From NCBI RefSeq assembly GCF_003046625.1, contig NZ_QAAD01000001.1, forward strand, positions 1 through 64,000: a DNA stretch of 64,000 nucleotides, written 5' to 3'. Position 1 is the first letter of the stretch. Each line of letters starts with the position of its first letter. The translations under genes and the position numbers were made by a program. Source of the stretch: Mangrovibacterium marinum. GTDB taxonomy: Bacteria; Bacteroidota; Bacteroidia; Bacteroidales; Prolixibacteraceae. Shown in pieces: positions 1 through 10,010 of this stretch. Below the pieces are notes generated by a model. That model worked only from the letters and a program-made list of their open reading frames with translations, searched no databases and had not been told where the DNA came from.

Positions 1-150
1 ATCCTGACGGCTGCTTACTTTGTTCTCTGGGAAAAAACACCTTACTTATTAAGTAGCCAGAACAAGGCAATTGAAGAACAACGAAGATTAAAAAGAATAC
101 AACGGTTAGAAAGACAATTAGCAGATTTAAAAAGCGTCTATCGAAATTAA
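1..150 (+). CDS. C-terminal fragment of an unknown protein, cut by the window edge
   Basis: Frame 1 is open from the first base to a TAA at 148-150 and gives 49 residues. The fragment begins with a hydrophobic stretch (ILTAAYFVLW) that could be the end of a membrane segment. It finishes with a strongly basic and acidic helical tail (EEQRRLKRIQRLERQ) that looks like a short coiled coil. I do not recognise the family. That this frame is coding is inferred only from its being open to the edge and from the plausible composition; the rest of the gene lies outside the window. Confidence 0.5.
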   Translation: MLTAAYFVLWEKTPYLLSSQNKAIEEQRRLKRIQRLERQLADLKSVYRN

Positions 151-296
151 AAGGTCGTGGTTTTTTTGGTGATTAAATCCCGTAGAAAAAACTGACATCA
201 GACGCTAAGAACCAACAGTTGTTGCCATTGTGAGCACGTAGAAAAAATTATAATTCTTTTATAACCGAACTATATTTTGGTGAGTGACTTTCAGAA

Positions 297-325
297 AAAA
301 AGCCGATCATTACTGACCGGCTTTT
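297..325 (-). terminator. Rho-independent terminator of the downstream tRNA-Asn
   Basis: Read on the minus strand, AGCCGGTCAGTAATGATCGGCT folds into a hairpin followed by seven T. It sits 3 bases after the tRNA 3' end. The T-tract runs into TGAAAGTC (GACTTTCA at 286-293 on the plus strand), an octamer that also follows several protein-gene terminators in this window. Confidence 0.8.
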
Positions 326-328
326 CAG

Positions 329-402
329 CTCCCCAAGTAGGACTTGAACCTACGACCTACGGATTAACAGTCCGCCGCTCTAACCAACTGAGCTATTGGG
401 GA
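329..402 (-). tRNA. tRNA-Asn (anticodon GTT), copy 1
   Basis: The minus strand folds as a 74-nt cloverleaf. The acceptor stem is TCCCCAA/TTGGGGA with discriminator G. The D-arm contains AGCTCAGTTGGTTAGAGC, the anticodon arm is GCGGA-CTGTTAA-TCCGT, and the T-arm contains GGTTCAAGTCC. Anticodon GTT reads asparagine codons. CCA is not encoded. It is identical to the copy at 566-639, which would be transcribed first. Confidence 0.97.
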
Positions 403-531
403 ATAATTATTTTCGAACTTCGTATCCTTGTTTGAAGGTGAGTGCAAATCTAAAAGCTTTTTTTTGAATTTCAAAAATCAAAAGCTTCAATTTCGATCTA
501 AACTCATCGTCAAAATATTTCCGAAGCATAT

Positions 532-562
532 AAAAAAGCCGATTATTACTAACCGGCTTTTT
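532..562 (-). terminator. Rho-independent terminator of the upstream tRNA-Asn
   Basis: The minus-strand hairpin AGCCGGTTAGTAATAATCGGCT is followed by a T-run. It differs from the 297-325 terminator by two bases that keep or nearly keep pairing, so the duplication covered tRNA plus terminator. Unlike the first copy it is not followed by TGAAAGTC. Confidence 0.7.
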
Positions 563-565
563 CAG

Positions 566-639
566 CTCCCCAAGTAGGACTTGAACCTACGACCTACGGA
601 TTAACAGTCCGCCGCTCTAACCAACTGAGCTATTGGGGA
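566..639 (-). tRNA. tRNA-Asn (anticodon GTT), copy 2
   Basis: This copy has the same 74-nt sequence as the one at 329-402: acceptor TCCCCAA/TTGGGGA, anticodon loop CTGTTAA, discriminator G, no encoded CCA. The two genes form a tandem duplication about 237 bp apart. Each has its own terminator, so processing from one long precursor is not required. Confidence 0.97.
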
Positions 640-824
640 ATATTTGTTCTCAGAACGTTTGCCCTTGTTTTCAAAAGCGATGCAAAAATAAGAGCATTTT
701 CGAAAACAAAAAACTTTTTACCGATTTTTTTGATCAAAAATCAGCACATCGGAGCGGGTATTTTTTGCAGGCACATCCACAGCTCGTCCTATTGCACACA
801 AAGCAAGCCATTTAGACACTAGAC

Positions 825-1589
825 CTAGAAATGGCGTGTTAATGCCGATCGCCACCAGCTGTAATATTTCCCTTCGAGCTCCTGAATTGACGGGAAAGGA
901 TAGAATAAATAATGCGCCTGGTCGCCTACATAAAATCCGGTTTTAATGGTTCGGTACGGAATATCGCCACTCAAATAACGCATCACTGTTTTTGTTTGAC
1001 GTCCTGCCGATTCCTTGAGCTTGATTAAACAATCGCGCAGATGATCGGGATTGGGATAGGGCAGGTTATGAATCGGCGCATAGGGATCGGTCATCAGTTC
1101 GTTCAGGATCAGGTCGCACAAAAATACTTTGGGTGCCGACACCGGCTTGGACTGGTCGGTCAGCAGGCGGATAAAATCCAGCGGTCCCAGCTTGCTGGCC
1201 ACACGGGTTGTTGTAGGCACCAGCTGCTGATATAAATGAACCGGATCGCTGTTATGCCCCACATAGTCCTTGGCGCTGAGCTCCAAAACGCGGCCATCGT
1301 CGGTCACCAGATAAAGACTGCGCAAAGCTTCGAGCGGTGTTTTCTCGAAGGTGCGATAGATGGACAGAAAGACCGAACGCTTGGGCTCGTTGTTTTCGTA
1401 AGGTTTGAGTTTCAGATTCACATAATCCTGATGGATGGTCGTTTTGTCGGGATCAATTTCGAAAAAGATAGCCTGCCCGCGGATCTGCTTTTTGGTGCCC
1501 ACGGCCAGATAGTTTCCAAAGTCGACCGGTGCCAGGTGCGACACAATCATCGACTCGGGAGTAGCCACCAGATAATAGTATTTTTTCAT
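825..1589 (-). CDS. Hypothetical protein, 254 aa, possibly cytosolic
   Basis: The ORF starts MKKYYYLVATPES and ends SALTRHF. It has no signal peptide, no membrane segment and no motif I can tie to a family. The composition (even charge spread, many Tyr, Leu and Pro) is that of a soluble globular protein. The next gene upstream is on the opposite strand and starts at 1839. The GC-rich 250 bp in between includes a short frame (1593-1775) that I do not believe. Coding status is judged from length and composition only; no function is proposed. Confidence 0.75.
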   Translation of the reverse strand: MKKYYYLVATPESMIVSHLAPVDFGNYLAVGTKKQIRGQAIFFEIDPDKTTIHQDYVNLKLKPYENNEPKRSVFLSIYRTFEKTPLEALRSLYLVTDDGRVLELSAKDYVGHNSDPVHLYQQLVPTTTRVASKLGPLDFIRLLTDQSKPVSAPKVFLCDLILNELMTDPYAPIHNLPYPNPDHLRDCLIKLKESAGRQTKTVMRYLSGDIPYRTIKTGFYVGDQAHYLFYPFPSIQELEGKYYSWWRSALTRHF

Positions 1590-1801
1590 GGCTTATTGAT
1601 TTTGGTTTTCAGTAGAAAATACGAATTGGCCCGCTAAAAAGTTAATCGCCAGCGGCCCCGAATAAGCTACCGGAGCAGCCCCCGAACAGCAATTCGCTGC
1701 CGACACGCCGGCAGGGCCTCTCGCTGCCACGGCCCGGAGCACGATGTTAAGGATTCGATAAGCCGTAGCAGGCATTCTTTTCTAATCCGAATTTAATTGC
1801 C

Positions 1802-1809
1802 TACTTTCG
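1802..1809 (+). promoter_or_regulatory. -7-like box before the MMPL exporter
   Basis: TACTTTCG is close to the Bacteroidetes -7 consensus TAnnTTTG, with a T-rich stretch about 19 bp upstream in the -33 region. Transcription would start near 1813. This rules out the possible start at 1797 and supports the ATG at 1839. Confidence 0.4.
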
Positions 1810-1838
1810 CAAATCATTTTTTTTTGAAGAATTCGATT

Positions 1839-4256
1839 ATGTGGGTGAAGTTCTCAAGATTAATCCTTAGAAACAGAGTTGCCGTACTATCCATACTTGC
1901 TTTAATTACCGTATTTATGGCTTTTCAGGCAACACGCGTTGAAATGTCGTACGAGTATGCGCAACTGCTCCCCAAAAAGGATACAGCTTATCAGGATTAC
2001 CAAAAATTTAGAAACCTGTTTGGCGAAGAAGGCAACTTAGTTGTTGTAGGTGTTGAAGATCCGCAATTTTTCCAGTTGCAGCATTTCAGAAAATGGCAGG
2101 AGCTGAACCGTGACCTGACCGAAATTGACGGGGTTGAAAACCTGATTTCCGTATCGAGTGCCTACAACCTGGACAAAAACAGCCAGGAGCGCAAGTTTAC
2201 AGCCCAGCCGATCTTTCCCGATCAGATTGCTTCGCAGAGCCAGCTCGACAGCCTGGCCAAGAGCTTCCGGTCGCTTCCTTTTTACAAAGGACTCCTTTAT
2301 AACGGTAAAGCCGATGCGTATATGCTGGCCATTACCGTGAACAAAGACAAGATGCACTCGAAGCTACGCGAGCAACTGATTTTAAGCATCAAGGAACGCT
2401 GCGATCAGTTCAGCGAGGACAGCGGACTGGAGCTTCACTATTCAGGTCTCCCCTACATTCGGGTAATCAATTCCATCCGCATTAAAAAGGAGATCTATCT
2501 GTTCTCGGCCCTGGCAATGGGCTTATGTATTTTAGTGCTGTTTTTATTTTTCCGTTCGTTCAAGGCTGTTCTCATTCCGGTAACCATAGTGCTTACCGGC
2601 GTAATCTGGGCCGTAGGAACCATGGGACTGCTGGGCTTCAAAATCACCCTGCTCACCGGCATGATCCCTTCCCTGCTGATTGTGATTGGGATTCCCAACA
2701 GCATTTATATGCTGAACAAATACCACTACGAGTTTCGTGCCCATGGCAATAAAATAAAAGCCCTGCAACGGGTAATTATTAAAATCGGCAATGCCACCTT
2801 CCTGACCAACCTGACCACCGCTTCGGGCTTTGCAACTTTTGTGATTACCAACAGCGAAATTTTACGGCAGTTTGGTCTGGTAGCCTCGCTGAACATCCTG
2901 GGACTGTTTTTATTGTCGATCCTGATGATCCCCTCGATTTTCAGCTTTCTGGCCCCGCCTAATGAGCGGCACATCCAACACCTGGACAATAAAACCATTC
3001 GCCGCATTATCGACAAGCTGGTTGAGCTCACCTACCATCATATTAAATGGGTTTACTTTTCGGCCTTTTTGGTTCTGCTGCTGGGGCTTTACGGCATCAC
3101 TCAAATCAAGAGTTCAGGCTATATGGTTGACGACATTCCCGAGAGCGATGTAATTTATAAGGATTTGAAATTCTTCGAGAAGCACATTGACGGAATCATG
3201 CCGCTGGAGATTATTGTTGACACCCGCAAGCCAAACGGAGCCATGAACATCCAAACCTTTAAGCTGATTGACAAGCTGGAGAACCGTTTATCAGCCTACG
3301 ATGAGCTATCGTCCTCGCTGTCGTTATTGAATATTCTGAAGTTTGCCAAACAGTCGTTCTACAACGGGAAAGAAAAATATTACACCATACCGACCAACAA
3401 CGAACGGAATTTCATTCTGGCTTATGCCAAAAACTCGACCGAAAACAGCAGCGCCGGAATTGGCAGTCTGCATTCATTCATCGACAGCACGCAACAGGTA
3501 ACCCGCGTGAGCATCCGCATGAAGGATGTGGGCACCAAGCGCATGGAGCAGCTTTACGGCGACTTTAAAATGGAGGTGGACTCAATCTTCCCCAAAGAGA
3601 AATATGATGTTACCGTCACCGGTTCGAGTATTACCTTCTTTAAAGGAACGCAATATCTGGTTAAAAACCTGTTTTCCAGTTTAGCCCTGGCCATCTTCCT
3701 GATCTCGGCATTCATGGCCATCATGTTTTATTCGTGGCGGATGGTCATCCTGTCGTTAATCCCGAACATTCTGCCACTGATCTTTACAGCGGCAATCATG
3801 GGTTTCACGGGCATCCCCATCAAAGCATCAACCATCCTGGTATTCAGTATTGCCTTTGGTATTTCGGTTGACAACACCATTCACTTTTTGGCCAAATACC
3901 GGCAGGAACTGTCGCTAACGGGATGGAACATCCAAAAGTCGGTACGCATAGCGCTAAGCGAAACCGGCGTTTCCATGATGTACACCTTTGTGGTACTCTT
4001 CTTCGGCTTCGGCGTATACAGCATCTCTCAGTTTGGTGGCACCGCAGCGCTGGGGGTTCTGGTATCCTTAACACTTTTGGTGGCCATTACGTCCAACCTG
4101 ATCCTTCTTCCAAGTTTATTAATCGGACTGGAGCGCTTAACAACGACGCGCTCGTTCCGCGAGCCATTGCTTCAAATTTATAATGAAGAGGAAGATATTG
4201 ATCTGGATGAACTCGAAATAGAGGATCAGCACAAAGAGAAAGTTAACGACAAATAA
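1839..4256 (+). CDS. RND superfamily (MMPL-type) transporter
   Basis: This is an 805-residue inner-membrane exporter of the MMPL/RND superfamily, which moves lipophilic molecules using the proton gradient. The sequence shows two similar halves. Each has one N-terminal membrane helix (FSRLILRNRVAVLSILALI), a large extracytoplasmic loop and a block of about five helices (for example ALAMGLCILVLFLFFRSF and LALAIFLISAFMAIMFYSW), giving about 12 helices. The acidic C-terminus (NEEEDIDLDELEIED) is cytosolic. Start 1839 (MWVKFSR) is preferred over the in-frame 1797 because a -7-like box lies between them. A polyprenyl synthase gene follows after 23 bp, so the two may be cotranscribed; an isoprenoid cargo is a guess. 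Confidence 0.88.
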   Translation: MWVKFSRLILRNRVAVLSILALITVFMAFQATRVEMSYEYAQLLPKKDTAYQDYQKFRNLFGEEGNLVVVGVEDPQFFQLQHFRKWQELNRDLTEIDGVENLISVSSAYNLDKNSQERKFTAQPIFPDQIASQSQLDSLAKSFRSLPFYKGLLYNGKADAYMLAITVNKDKMHSKLREQLILSIKERCDQFSEDSGLELHYSGLPYIRVINSIRIKKEIYLFSALAMGLCILVLFLFFRSFKAVLIPVTIVLTGVIWAVGTMGLLGFKITLLTGMIPSLLIVIGIPNSIYMLNKYHYEFRAHGNKIKALQRVIIKIGNATFLTNLTTASGFATFVITNSEILRQFGLVASLNILGLFLLSILMIPSIFSFLAPPNERHIQHLDNKTIRRIIDKLVELTYHHIKWVYFSAFLVLLLGLYGITQIKSSGYMVDDIPESDVIYKDLKFFEKHIDGIMPLEIIVDTRKPNGAMNIQTFKLIDKLENRLSAYDELSSSLSLLNILKFAKQSFYNGKEKYYTIPTNNERNFILAYAKNSTENSSAGIGSLHSFIDSTQQVTRVSIRMKDVGTKRMEQLYGDFKMEVDSIFPKEKYDVTVTGSSITFFKGTQYLVKNLFSSLALAIFLISAFMAIMFYSWRMVILSLIPNILPLIFTAAIMGFTGIPIKASTILVFSIAFGISVDNTIHFLAKYRQELSLTGWNIQKSVRIALSETGVSMMYTFVVLFFGFGVYSISQFGGTAALGVLVSLTLLVAITSNLILLPSLLIGLERLTTTRSFREPLLQIYNEEEDIDLDELEIEDQHKEKVNDK

Positions 4257-4279
4257 ACATCCAATAAATAGCAAGGACA

Positions 4280-5263
4280 ATGGAGCGGGTTAAAACATTA
4301 CAACATCAATTGATACACTATCTTGATAACGAGGCCAAATCCATTGGCCAAACGGCGCCCATCAACTTATACCGGCCGATAGAGTACACCCTGAACATGG
4401 GTGGCAAGCGCTTGCGTCCGGTAATGGTGCTGCTGGCTGCCGAGCTGTTTGGCGGCAAGGTGGATCAGGTGATGAACACCGCGCTGGCTGTTGAGATTTT
4501 CCACAACTTCACCCTGCTGCACGACGATATGATGGACAAGGCGGAGCTTCGCCGCAACAAGCCTGCTGTCCATAAAAAATACAACGAGAATATCGCCATT
4601 CTGTCGGGCGATGCCATGTCGATAATGGCTTACCGCTACTTGCTGAAGACCAAGCTGGACCGACAATCAGAAATACTGAGCCTGTTTACCGAAACAGCCA
4701 TCGAGGTATGCGAAGGTCAGCAATACGATATGGATTTCGAAACGCGTCTGGATGTCACCGTTACCGAATACCTGGAGATGATCCGCCTGAAGACGGCTGT
4801 TCTGCTGGCGTGCAGCTTCAAAATGGGAGCCTTGGCGGCCAATGCCAGCGATGCTGATGCAGCACATATTTACAATTTCGGCATCAACCTGGGCCTGGCC
4901 TTCCAGCTTCAGGACGACTGGCTCGACTGCTATGCCGACCAGGACAAATTTGGCAAGCGCATTGGCGGCGACATCCTGGCCAACAAAAAAACCTTTTTGC
5001 TGATCAATGCTCTGGAACGCGCCAACAAGGCCGACAAGCAGGAACTGATCGGCTGGCTGGAAAAAACGCAGTTTGACGAAACGGAAAAAATTGAAGCTGT
5101 GAAAACGATCTACCGAAACACAGCTGTGCCGGAAATCACACAGGAAGCCATCACAGCCTATTACAAACAAGCAATCGAATCAATCCAACATATAGCCATC
5201 GCCGAAAGCCTGAAAAAAGACTTACGCGATCTGGCCGACTCGATTTTGAAACGAGAACATTAA
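4280..5263 (+). CDS. Polyprenyl diphosphate synthase
   Basis: This trans-isoprenyl diphosphate synthase (327 aa) condenses isopentenyl diphosphate with allylic diphosphates to build quinone or lipid-carrier chains. The first Asp-rich motif is DDMMD (residues 82-86), followed by the basic RRNKP. The second is DDWLD (212-216). GGKRLRP near residue 41 is the substrate-binding GKR signature. Phe77, five residues before the first motif, suggests a restricted pocket and hence a fairly short product (FPP/GGPP class), but this is only inference. The gene lies 23 bp after the MMPL exporter and 113 bp before atpD. Confidence 0.93.
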   Translation: MERVKTLQHQLIHYLDNEAKSIGQTAPINLYRPIEYTLNMGGKRLRPVMVLLAAELFGGKVDQVMNTALAVEIFHNFTLLHDDMMDKAELRRNKPAVHKKYNENIAILSGDAMSIMAYRYLLKTKLDRQSEILSLFTETAIEVCEGQQYDMDFETRLDVTVTEYLEMIRLKTAVLLACSFKMGALAANASDADAAHIYNFGINLGLAFQLQDDWLDCYADQDKFGKRIGGDILANKKTFLLINALERANKADKQELIGWLEKTQFDETEKIEAVKTIYRNTAVPEITQEAITAYYKQAIESIQHIAIAESLKKDLRDLADSILKREH

Positions 5264-5370
5264 CAATGCTGTTGTCGCCCGGAGGAAATTCCCAGCCGCT
5301 TTTAAATGTTAACCTGCTTGGTGAATTAAGGTGGTTTTCGTAATTTCCCGACGCACAGGATATAAACTAA

Positions 5371-6888
<1,518 letters not shown>

Positions 6889-6905
6889 TCCCTAAAGCTG
6901 AAACT

Positions 6906-7148
6906 ATGTTTCTTGAGATTATTACACCGGAAAAGAAATTATTTAGCGGCGAAGTTAAATTGATCAAGCTCCCCGGAGCCCAAGGCGGCTTCGAGATCCT
7001 GACCAAGCACGCCCCCATTATTTCAACCCTGGTTAAAGGACAAATCAAAGTTATTGACTCGGCCGATGAAACTTCATTTATTGATATTTCGGGCGGGGTT
7101 ATTGAGTCGCAGGATGACAAAATCATCGTGCTGGCCGAAGCACACTAG
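6906..7148 (+). CDS. atpC: F1F0 ATP synthase epsilon subunit (short form)
   Basis: At 80 aa this is only the N-terminal beta-sandwich of epsilon (MFLEIITPEKKLFSGEV...ISGGVIESQDDKIIVLAE). The C-terminal helical hairpin that inhibits ATPase in longer epsilons is absent, as in many Bacteroidetes. It couples F1 to the c-ring as part of the central stalk. It lies 17 bp after atpD and directly before a strong terminator, so atpDC form a closed two-gene unit. Confidence 0.95.
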   Translation: MFLEIITPEKKLFSGEVKLIKLPGAQGGFEILTKHAPIISTLVKGQIKVIDSADETSFIDISGGVIESQDDKIIVLAEAH

Positions 7149-7171
7149 AACGTTCGTTCATGACGATAAGC

Positions 7172-7210
7172 AAGAAACCTGAAGGGGAAATCCTTCAGGT
7201 TTCTTCTTTT
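7172..7210 (+). terminator. Terminator of atpDC
   Basis: The hairpin AAGAAACCTGAAGG / CCTTCAGGTTTCTT is a perfect 14-bp stem (7172-7205), followed by CTTTTT. Right after the T-run comes TGAAAGTC (7213-7220), the octamer shared with many other terminators in this window. Confidence 0.9.
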
Positions 7211-7243
7211 TGTGAAAGTCTCTACTGCTTTTACCTTCCATCT

Positions 7244-7357
7244 AATGTACCCACCCTGCCCTCCCTCACGAGGGGAAATTCCGACTTTGTCGGAACGGGA
7301 GGGTCAATCTAATTCAAAAGAATCCACGTTCATCCCTGTTGCTGATTCCCGGAAACC
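7244..7357 (-). repeat. Dispersed two-module repeat (R2+R3), minus orientation
   Basis: This stretch is the reverse complement of 33802-33926, with few differences. One module holds GATTCCCGG...CAACAGGGATGAA. The other holds the stem TTCCGAC..GTCGGAA and the CCCTC..GAGGG arm, ending GGGTGGGTACAT. It lies in the gap between the atpC terminator and the convergent aminotransferase gene. I find no ORF of its own. Confidence 0.75.
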
Positions 7358-7366
7358 AGGCCGGAA

Positions 7367-8536
7367 TTACTTACGCAGCACCTCGACCATTCGCCGAAGG
7401 GCTTCCTCCAGGGTTGCACGGGTACATCCCAAATTCAGGCGCATAAAGCCGCTGCCCTGCTTGCCAAACTGAGTTCCCTTATTCAGCCCCACACCTGCGT
7501 CGAGCAAGGCCTGGTGCAACTGTTCATCCGTCAGCCCCAGTGCCGAAAAATCGATCCAGGCCAGGTAGGTTGACTCCAGCTTCATGGGCTTCACCTCCGG
7601 AAGCTGTTCCCCGAGGTAGTCGACCATAAAGTTGAAGTTCGCTTCCAGATAAGCCACCAACTGTTTGCGCCATGCCTCCCCTTGGGAAAAAGCCGTTTCC
7701 AGGCCAATGTGTCCGAAAATATTGCCCATGTGCAGATGCGGCACATTTAACCGGCGCTCGTAGCGGGCCCAATGCCGCTTGTTGGGGATAATCAAAAAGG
7801 ACGTCGTCAGCCCGGCCAGATTAAAGGTTTTACTGGGGGCCATACAAACCACGCAATTTTGTGCAATGGCATCGGAAAGGGTTGGTACAGGCGTGTGCCG
7901 GTAGCCCTCAAAAATCAAATCGGAGTGAATTTCATCCGACACAATCAGGATCTTGTGCTCGACACAAAAGTTGGCCAATGGTAAAAGCTCTTCGCGGGTC
8001 CACACCATGCCACCGGGGTTTTGCGGATTACACAACAACAGCATTTTTGTTTTGGCAGTCACTTTGGTTTTCAGATCATCCAGATCGAAGGTATAGCGGC
8101 CATCCACCAGCTTCAGCGGATTTTCGAGCACTACCCGCTTGTTGCCGGTCACCGACTCGAAAAACGGAAAATACACCGGCTTTTGGATGATGATTTCGTC
8201 GCCCTCGTCCGAGAAGGCCTCAATCAGCAAATTCAGGCCGGCCACAACACCGGGGCTGAAGGAAATCCACTCTTTCTGAATCGCCCAGTCGTGCCGCTGC
8301 TTCATCCAGTCGACTATGGACTGAAAGTACGAGTCCGGGCGGAACGTATAGCCCAACACTTCATGATCGAGCCGTTTCCGCAAAGCATCAAGAATAAAGT
8401 CGGGGGTTTTAAAATCCATATCGGCCACCCAGAGTGGCAACACATCCGGTTTTCCGAAAATTCGCTCCCGGGCATCCCATTTTAAACTGTTAGTACCATC
8501 GCGCAATATCGCTTCATCAAAATCATAATTCTTCAT
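7367..8536 (-). CDS. PatB/MalY family PLP-dependent aminotransferase (C-S lyase)
   Basis: This 389-residue fold-type I PLP enzyme belongs to the MalY/PatB branch, whose members mostly cleave cystathionine or other cysteine S-conjugates. Family marks are the N-terminal LPLWVADMDF, CNPQNPGG, the PLP aspartate in VSDEIHSDL, and the Schiff-base lysine in SKTFNLAGL (Lys236). The C-terminal region FMRLNLGCTRATLEEAL carries the carboxylate-binding Arg. It is monocistronic and converges on atpDC. The substrate cannot be told from sequence; cystathionine beta-lyase activity is most likely. Confidence 0.9.
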   Translation of the reverse strand: MKNYDFDEAILRDGTNSLKWDARERIFGKPDVLPLWVADMDFKTPDFILDALRKRLDHEVLGYTFRPDSYFQSIVDWMKQRHDWAIQKEWISFSPGVVAGLNLLIEAFSDEGDEIIIQKPVYFPFFESVTGNKRVVLENPLKLVDGRYTFDLDDLKTKVTAKTKMLLLCNPQNPGGMVWTREELLPLANFCVEHKILIVSDEIHSDLIFEGYRHTPVPTLSDAIAQNCVVCMAPSKTFNLAGLTTSFLIIPNKRHWARYERRLNVPHLHMGNIFGHIGLETAFSQGEAWRKQLVAYLEANFNFMVDYLGEQLPEVKPMKLESTYLAWIDFSALGLTDEQLHQALLDAGVGLNKGTQFGKQGSGFMRLNLGCTRATLEEALRRMVEVLRK

Positions 8537-9329
8537 CTCGTATCTTCAATTTTATTTATACTCCCTGTTTTCGTTGGCTCGTCGGCCCGTAAAGCCGGCT
8601 GATTCTTTCTTGTCGAGCCATACCGCTTAGCAATTGATCACCCTACAAACGCAGGTTGCTTTTTATTGAGTTTCAACTACCGACCGGTATCACACTGCCT
8701 TGCCCGGCTTCATCGGGGTACATCAGCCTCGCCGACCGCCGCAAAGCCGTATCCTGCATCAAAAACAAGCCTACAGCAAGGCGGTTCACAAAAGTGTGCA
8801 TTCACAATACTCAGCATTGTTTTTTGCTCCGTCCTGCAAAAAACCGAAACCCGGACGGTAAAGCTAAACAATCAAGCGGAGGAATTCCTGTATTATTTTC
8901 AGGAAAGGGAGAATAAGCCGGGAAACAAATATGCGGAGATCATCCGCTGTTGAGCCATTTTTTCGCAAAATGTCGCCGACAACAGAGAAACAGCAACAAG
9001 AAGCGTTGACAAACTCCATCGCTGTTAACAAATGTTATGACCCGGCCAATAAAAGACGCTGAAGTGTTAATATTGGCTTAACAGATAACAATTTCGAAAC
9101 ACTTTTCAAAATTTTAACATTAAAAAAACAAGATGCTCCACGACATACAACACACACGCTATCTTACTGAGCCATTGCCTATTCCATCTTTGTCAAAACG
9201 ACACAAAGATTGCAAATATGCTGAAGAGCATACTTTTTAACCTAGGCTTAACGTGTGTTGTGCAGCATATTTCATACCCGCAGTCTATCTTTGTAGCGTG
9301 CTTAATGTTTAACCTTAAAGGATTAAAAA
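8537..9329. other. 793-bp intergenic region, no supported gene
   Basis: This gap separates two divergent genes. Overlapping short plus-strand frames at 8656-8953 have Cys/Ser/Thr-rich, low-quality translations and are rejected. The last 200 bp are AT-rich and probably hold the control region of the secreted paralogue pair. TATCTTTG at 9286-9293 matches the -7 consensus, but no convincing -33 box is seen. None of the dispersed repeats found elsewhere is present here. Confidence 0.5.
9286..9293 (+). promoter_or_regulatory. -7 box of the secreted paralogue pair
   Basis: TATCTTTG fits TAnnTTTG exactly, about 36 bp before the ATG at 9330. The expected -33 TTTG is not visible at the usual 19-bp spacing, so promoter strength is uncertain. 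Confidence 0.45.
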
Positions 9330-9917
9330 ATGAAAACAATGAAAACAATTATCGCAGTGATCGCCTTGGTAGCCTCGGCCAACATTGCATTTGCAACCGG
9401 TAACTTACGTGTTGATATTTTACCTTTGTCGTCAGAACGTGCTGTTGTTGCCGTTTCAAGCCAAACAGAGTCTCAATACGAAATCAGCATCGAAAATGCT
9501 TACGGCGAAGTAATCTATTACAAAGAAACGGAAGGAAACGTTACAGATTACCGTAAAGTTTACGACTTCTCGAAATTAGAGCAAGGCGAATACAAGGTTA
9601 TCGCAACCATTGACGGTGCTACCAGCCAGCGTTTATTCACCGTAGGATCGAACGAAATTGCTGTAGGTAAACTAAAGTATGTTGCCGACCCGGTATTTAC
9701 ATTCAAAGATGATGTTTTGCGCGTAGCTTACTTAAACTACCCGGGCGAACAAGTAGACCTGAAAATTTACGATGGTAACCAGCTGATCTATTCCAAAGCA
9801 ATCAACAGCGAATTTGCGGTAAACGAAGGCTTAAACCTGTCGAAACTGAGAAGCGGAAACTACCAGGTTGTACTTGCCAGCGAAAACGAAGTATTCGACT
9901 ACACAGTTCGTAAGTAA
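9330..9917 (+). CDS. Secreted beta-sandwich protein, tandem paralogue 1
   Basis: This 195-residue protein starts with a clear signal peptide (MKTMKTIIAVIALVASANIAFA). Two repeats of an Ig/Fn3-like beta-sandwich pattern follow. The end of each half shows the pattern D.SKLEQGEYKVIA and NLSKLRSGNYQVVLA, which resembles the type IX secretion C-terminal sorting fold (LxxGxYxV). I do not recognise a named family. The next gene is a paralogue: AYLNYPGE..LK(I/V)YDGN.LIY.KA and FAVNEGLNLSKL are shared. Export to the periplasm or surface is likely; the binding partner is unknown. Start could also be the Met at codon 4. Confidence 0.8.
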   Translation: MKTMKTIIAVIALVASANIAFATGNLRVDILPLSSERAVVAVSSQTESQYEISIENAYGEVIYYKETEGNVTDYRKVYDFSKLEQGEYKVIATIDGATSQRLFTVGSNEIAVGKLKYVADPVFTFKDDVLRVAYLNYPGEQVDLKIYDGNQLIYSKAINSEFAVNEGLNLSKLRSGNYQVVLASENEVFDYTVRK

Positions 9918-10010
9918 TTACGGGCTTCAACCAAACGACTTAAAACGCGGGCAACCGCGAATACCAAGATCAAAGATTTCAAAGTTGAACGGATTAGAAA
10001 CAGAACAGAG

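Noticed and set aside
633-815. 60-codon plus-strand frame after the second tRNA
   Set aside because: It overlaps the tRNA end and has no family look; the Cys/Lys/Phe composition is typical of random AT-rich frames.
1593-1775. 60-codon minus frame upstream of the 825-1589 gene
   Set aside because: GC-rich stretch without stops; Ala/Gly/Cys-rich translation with no recognisable start context.
8656-8953. Two overlapping plus frames of 86 and 95 codons
   Set aside because: They overlap each other in different frames, are Cys/Ser/Thr/Lys-rich and have no promoter or family support.
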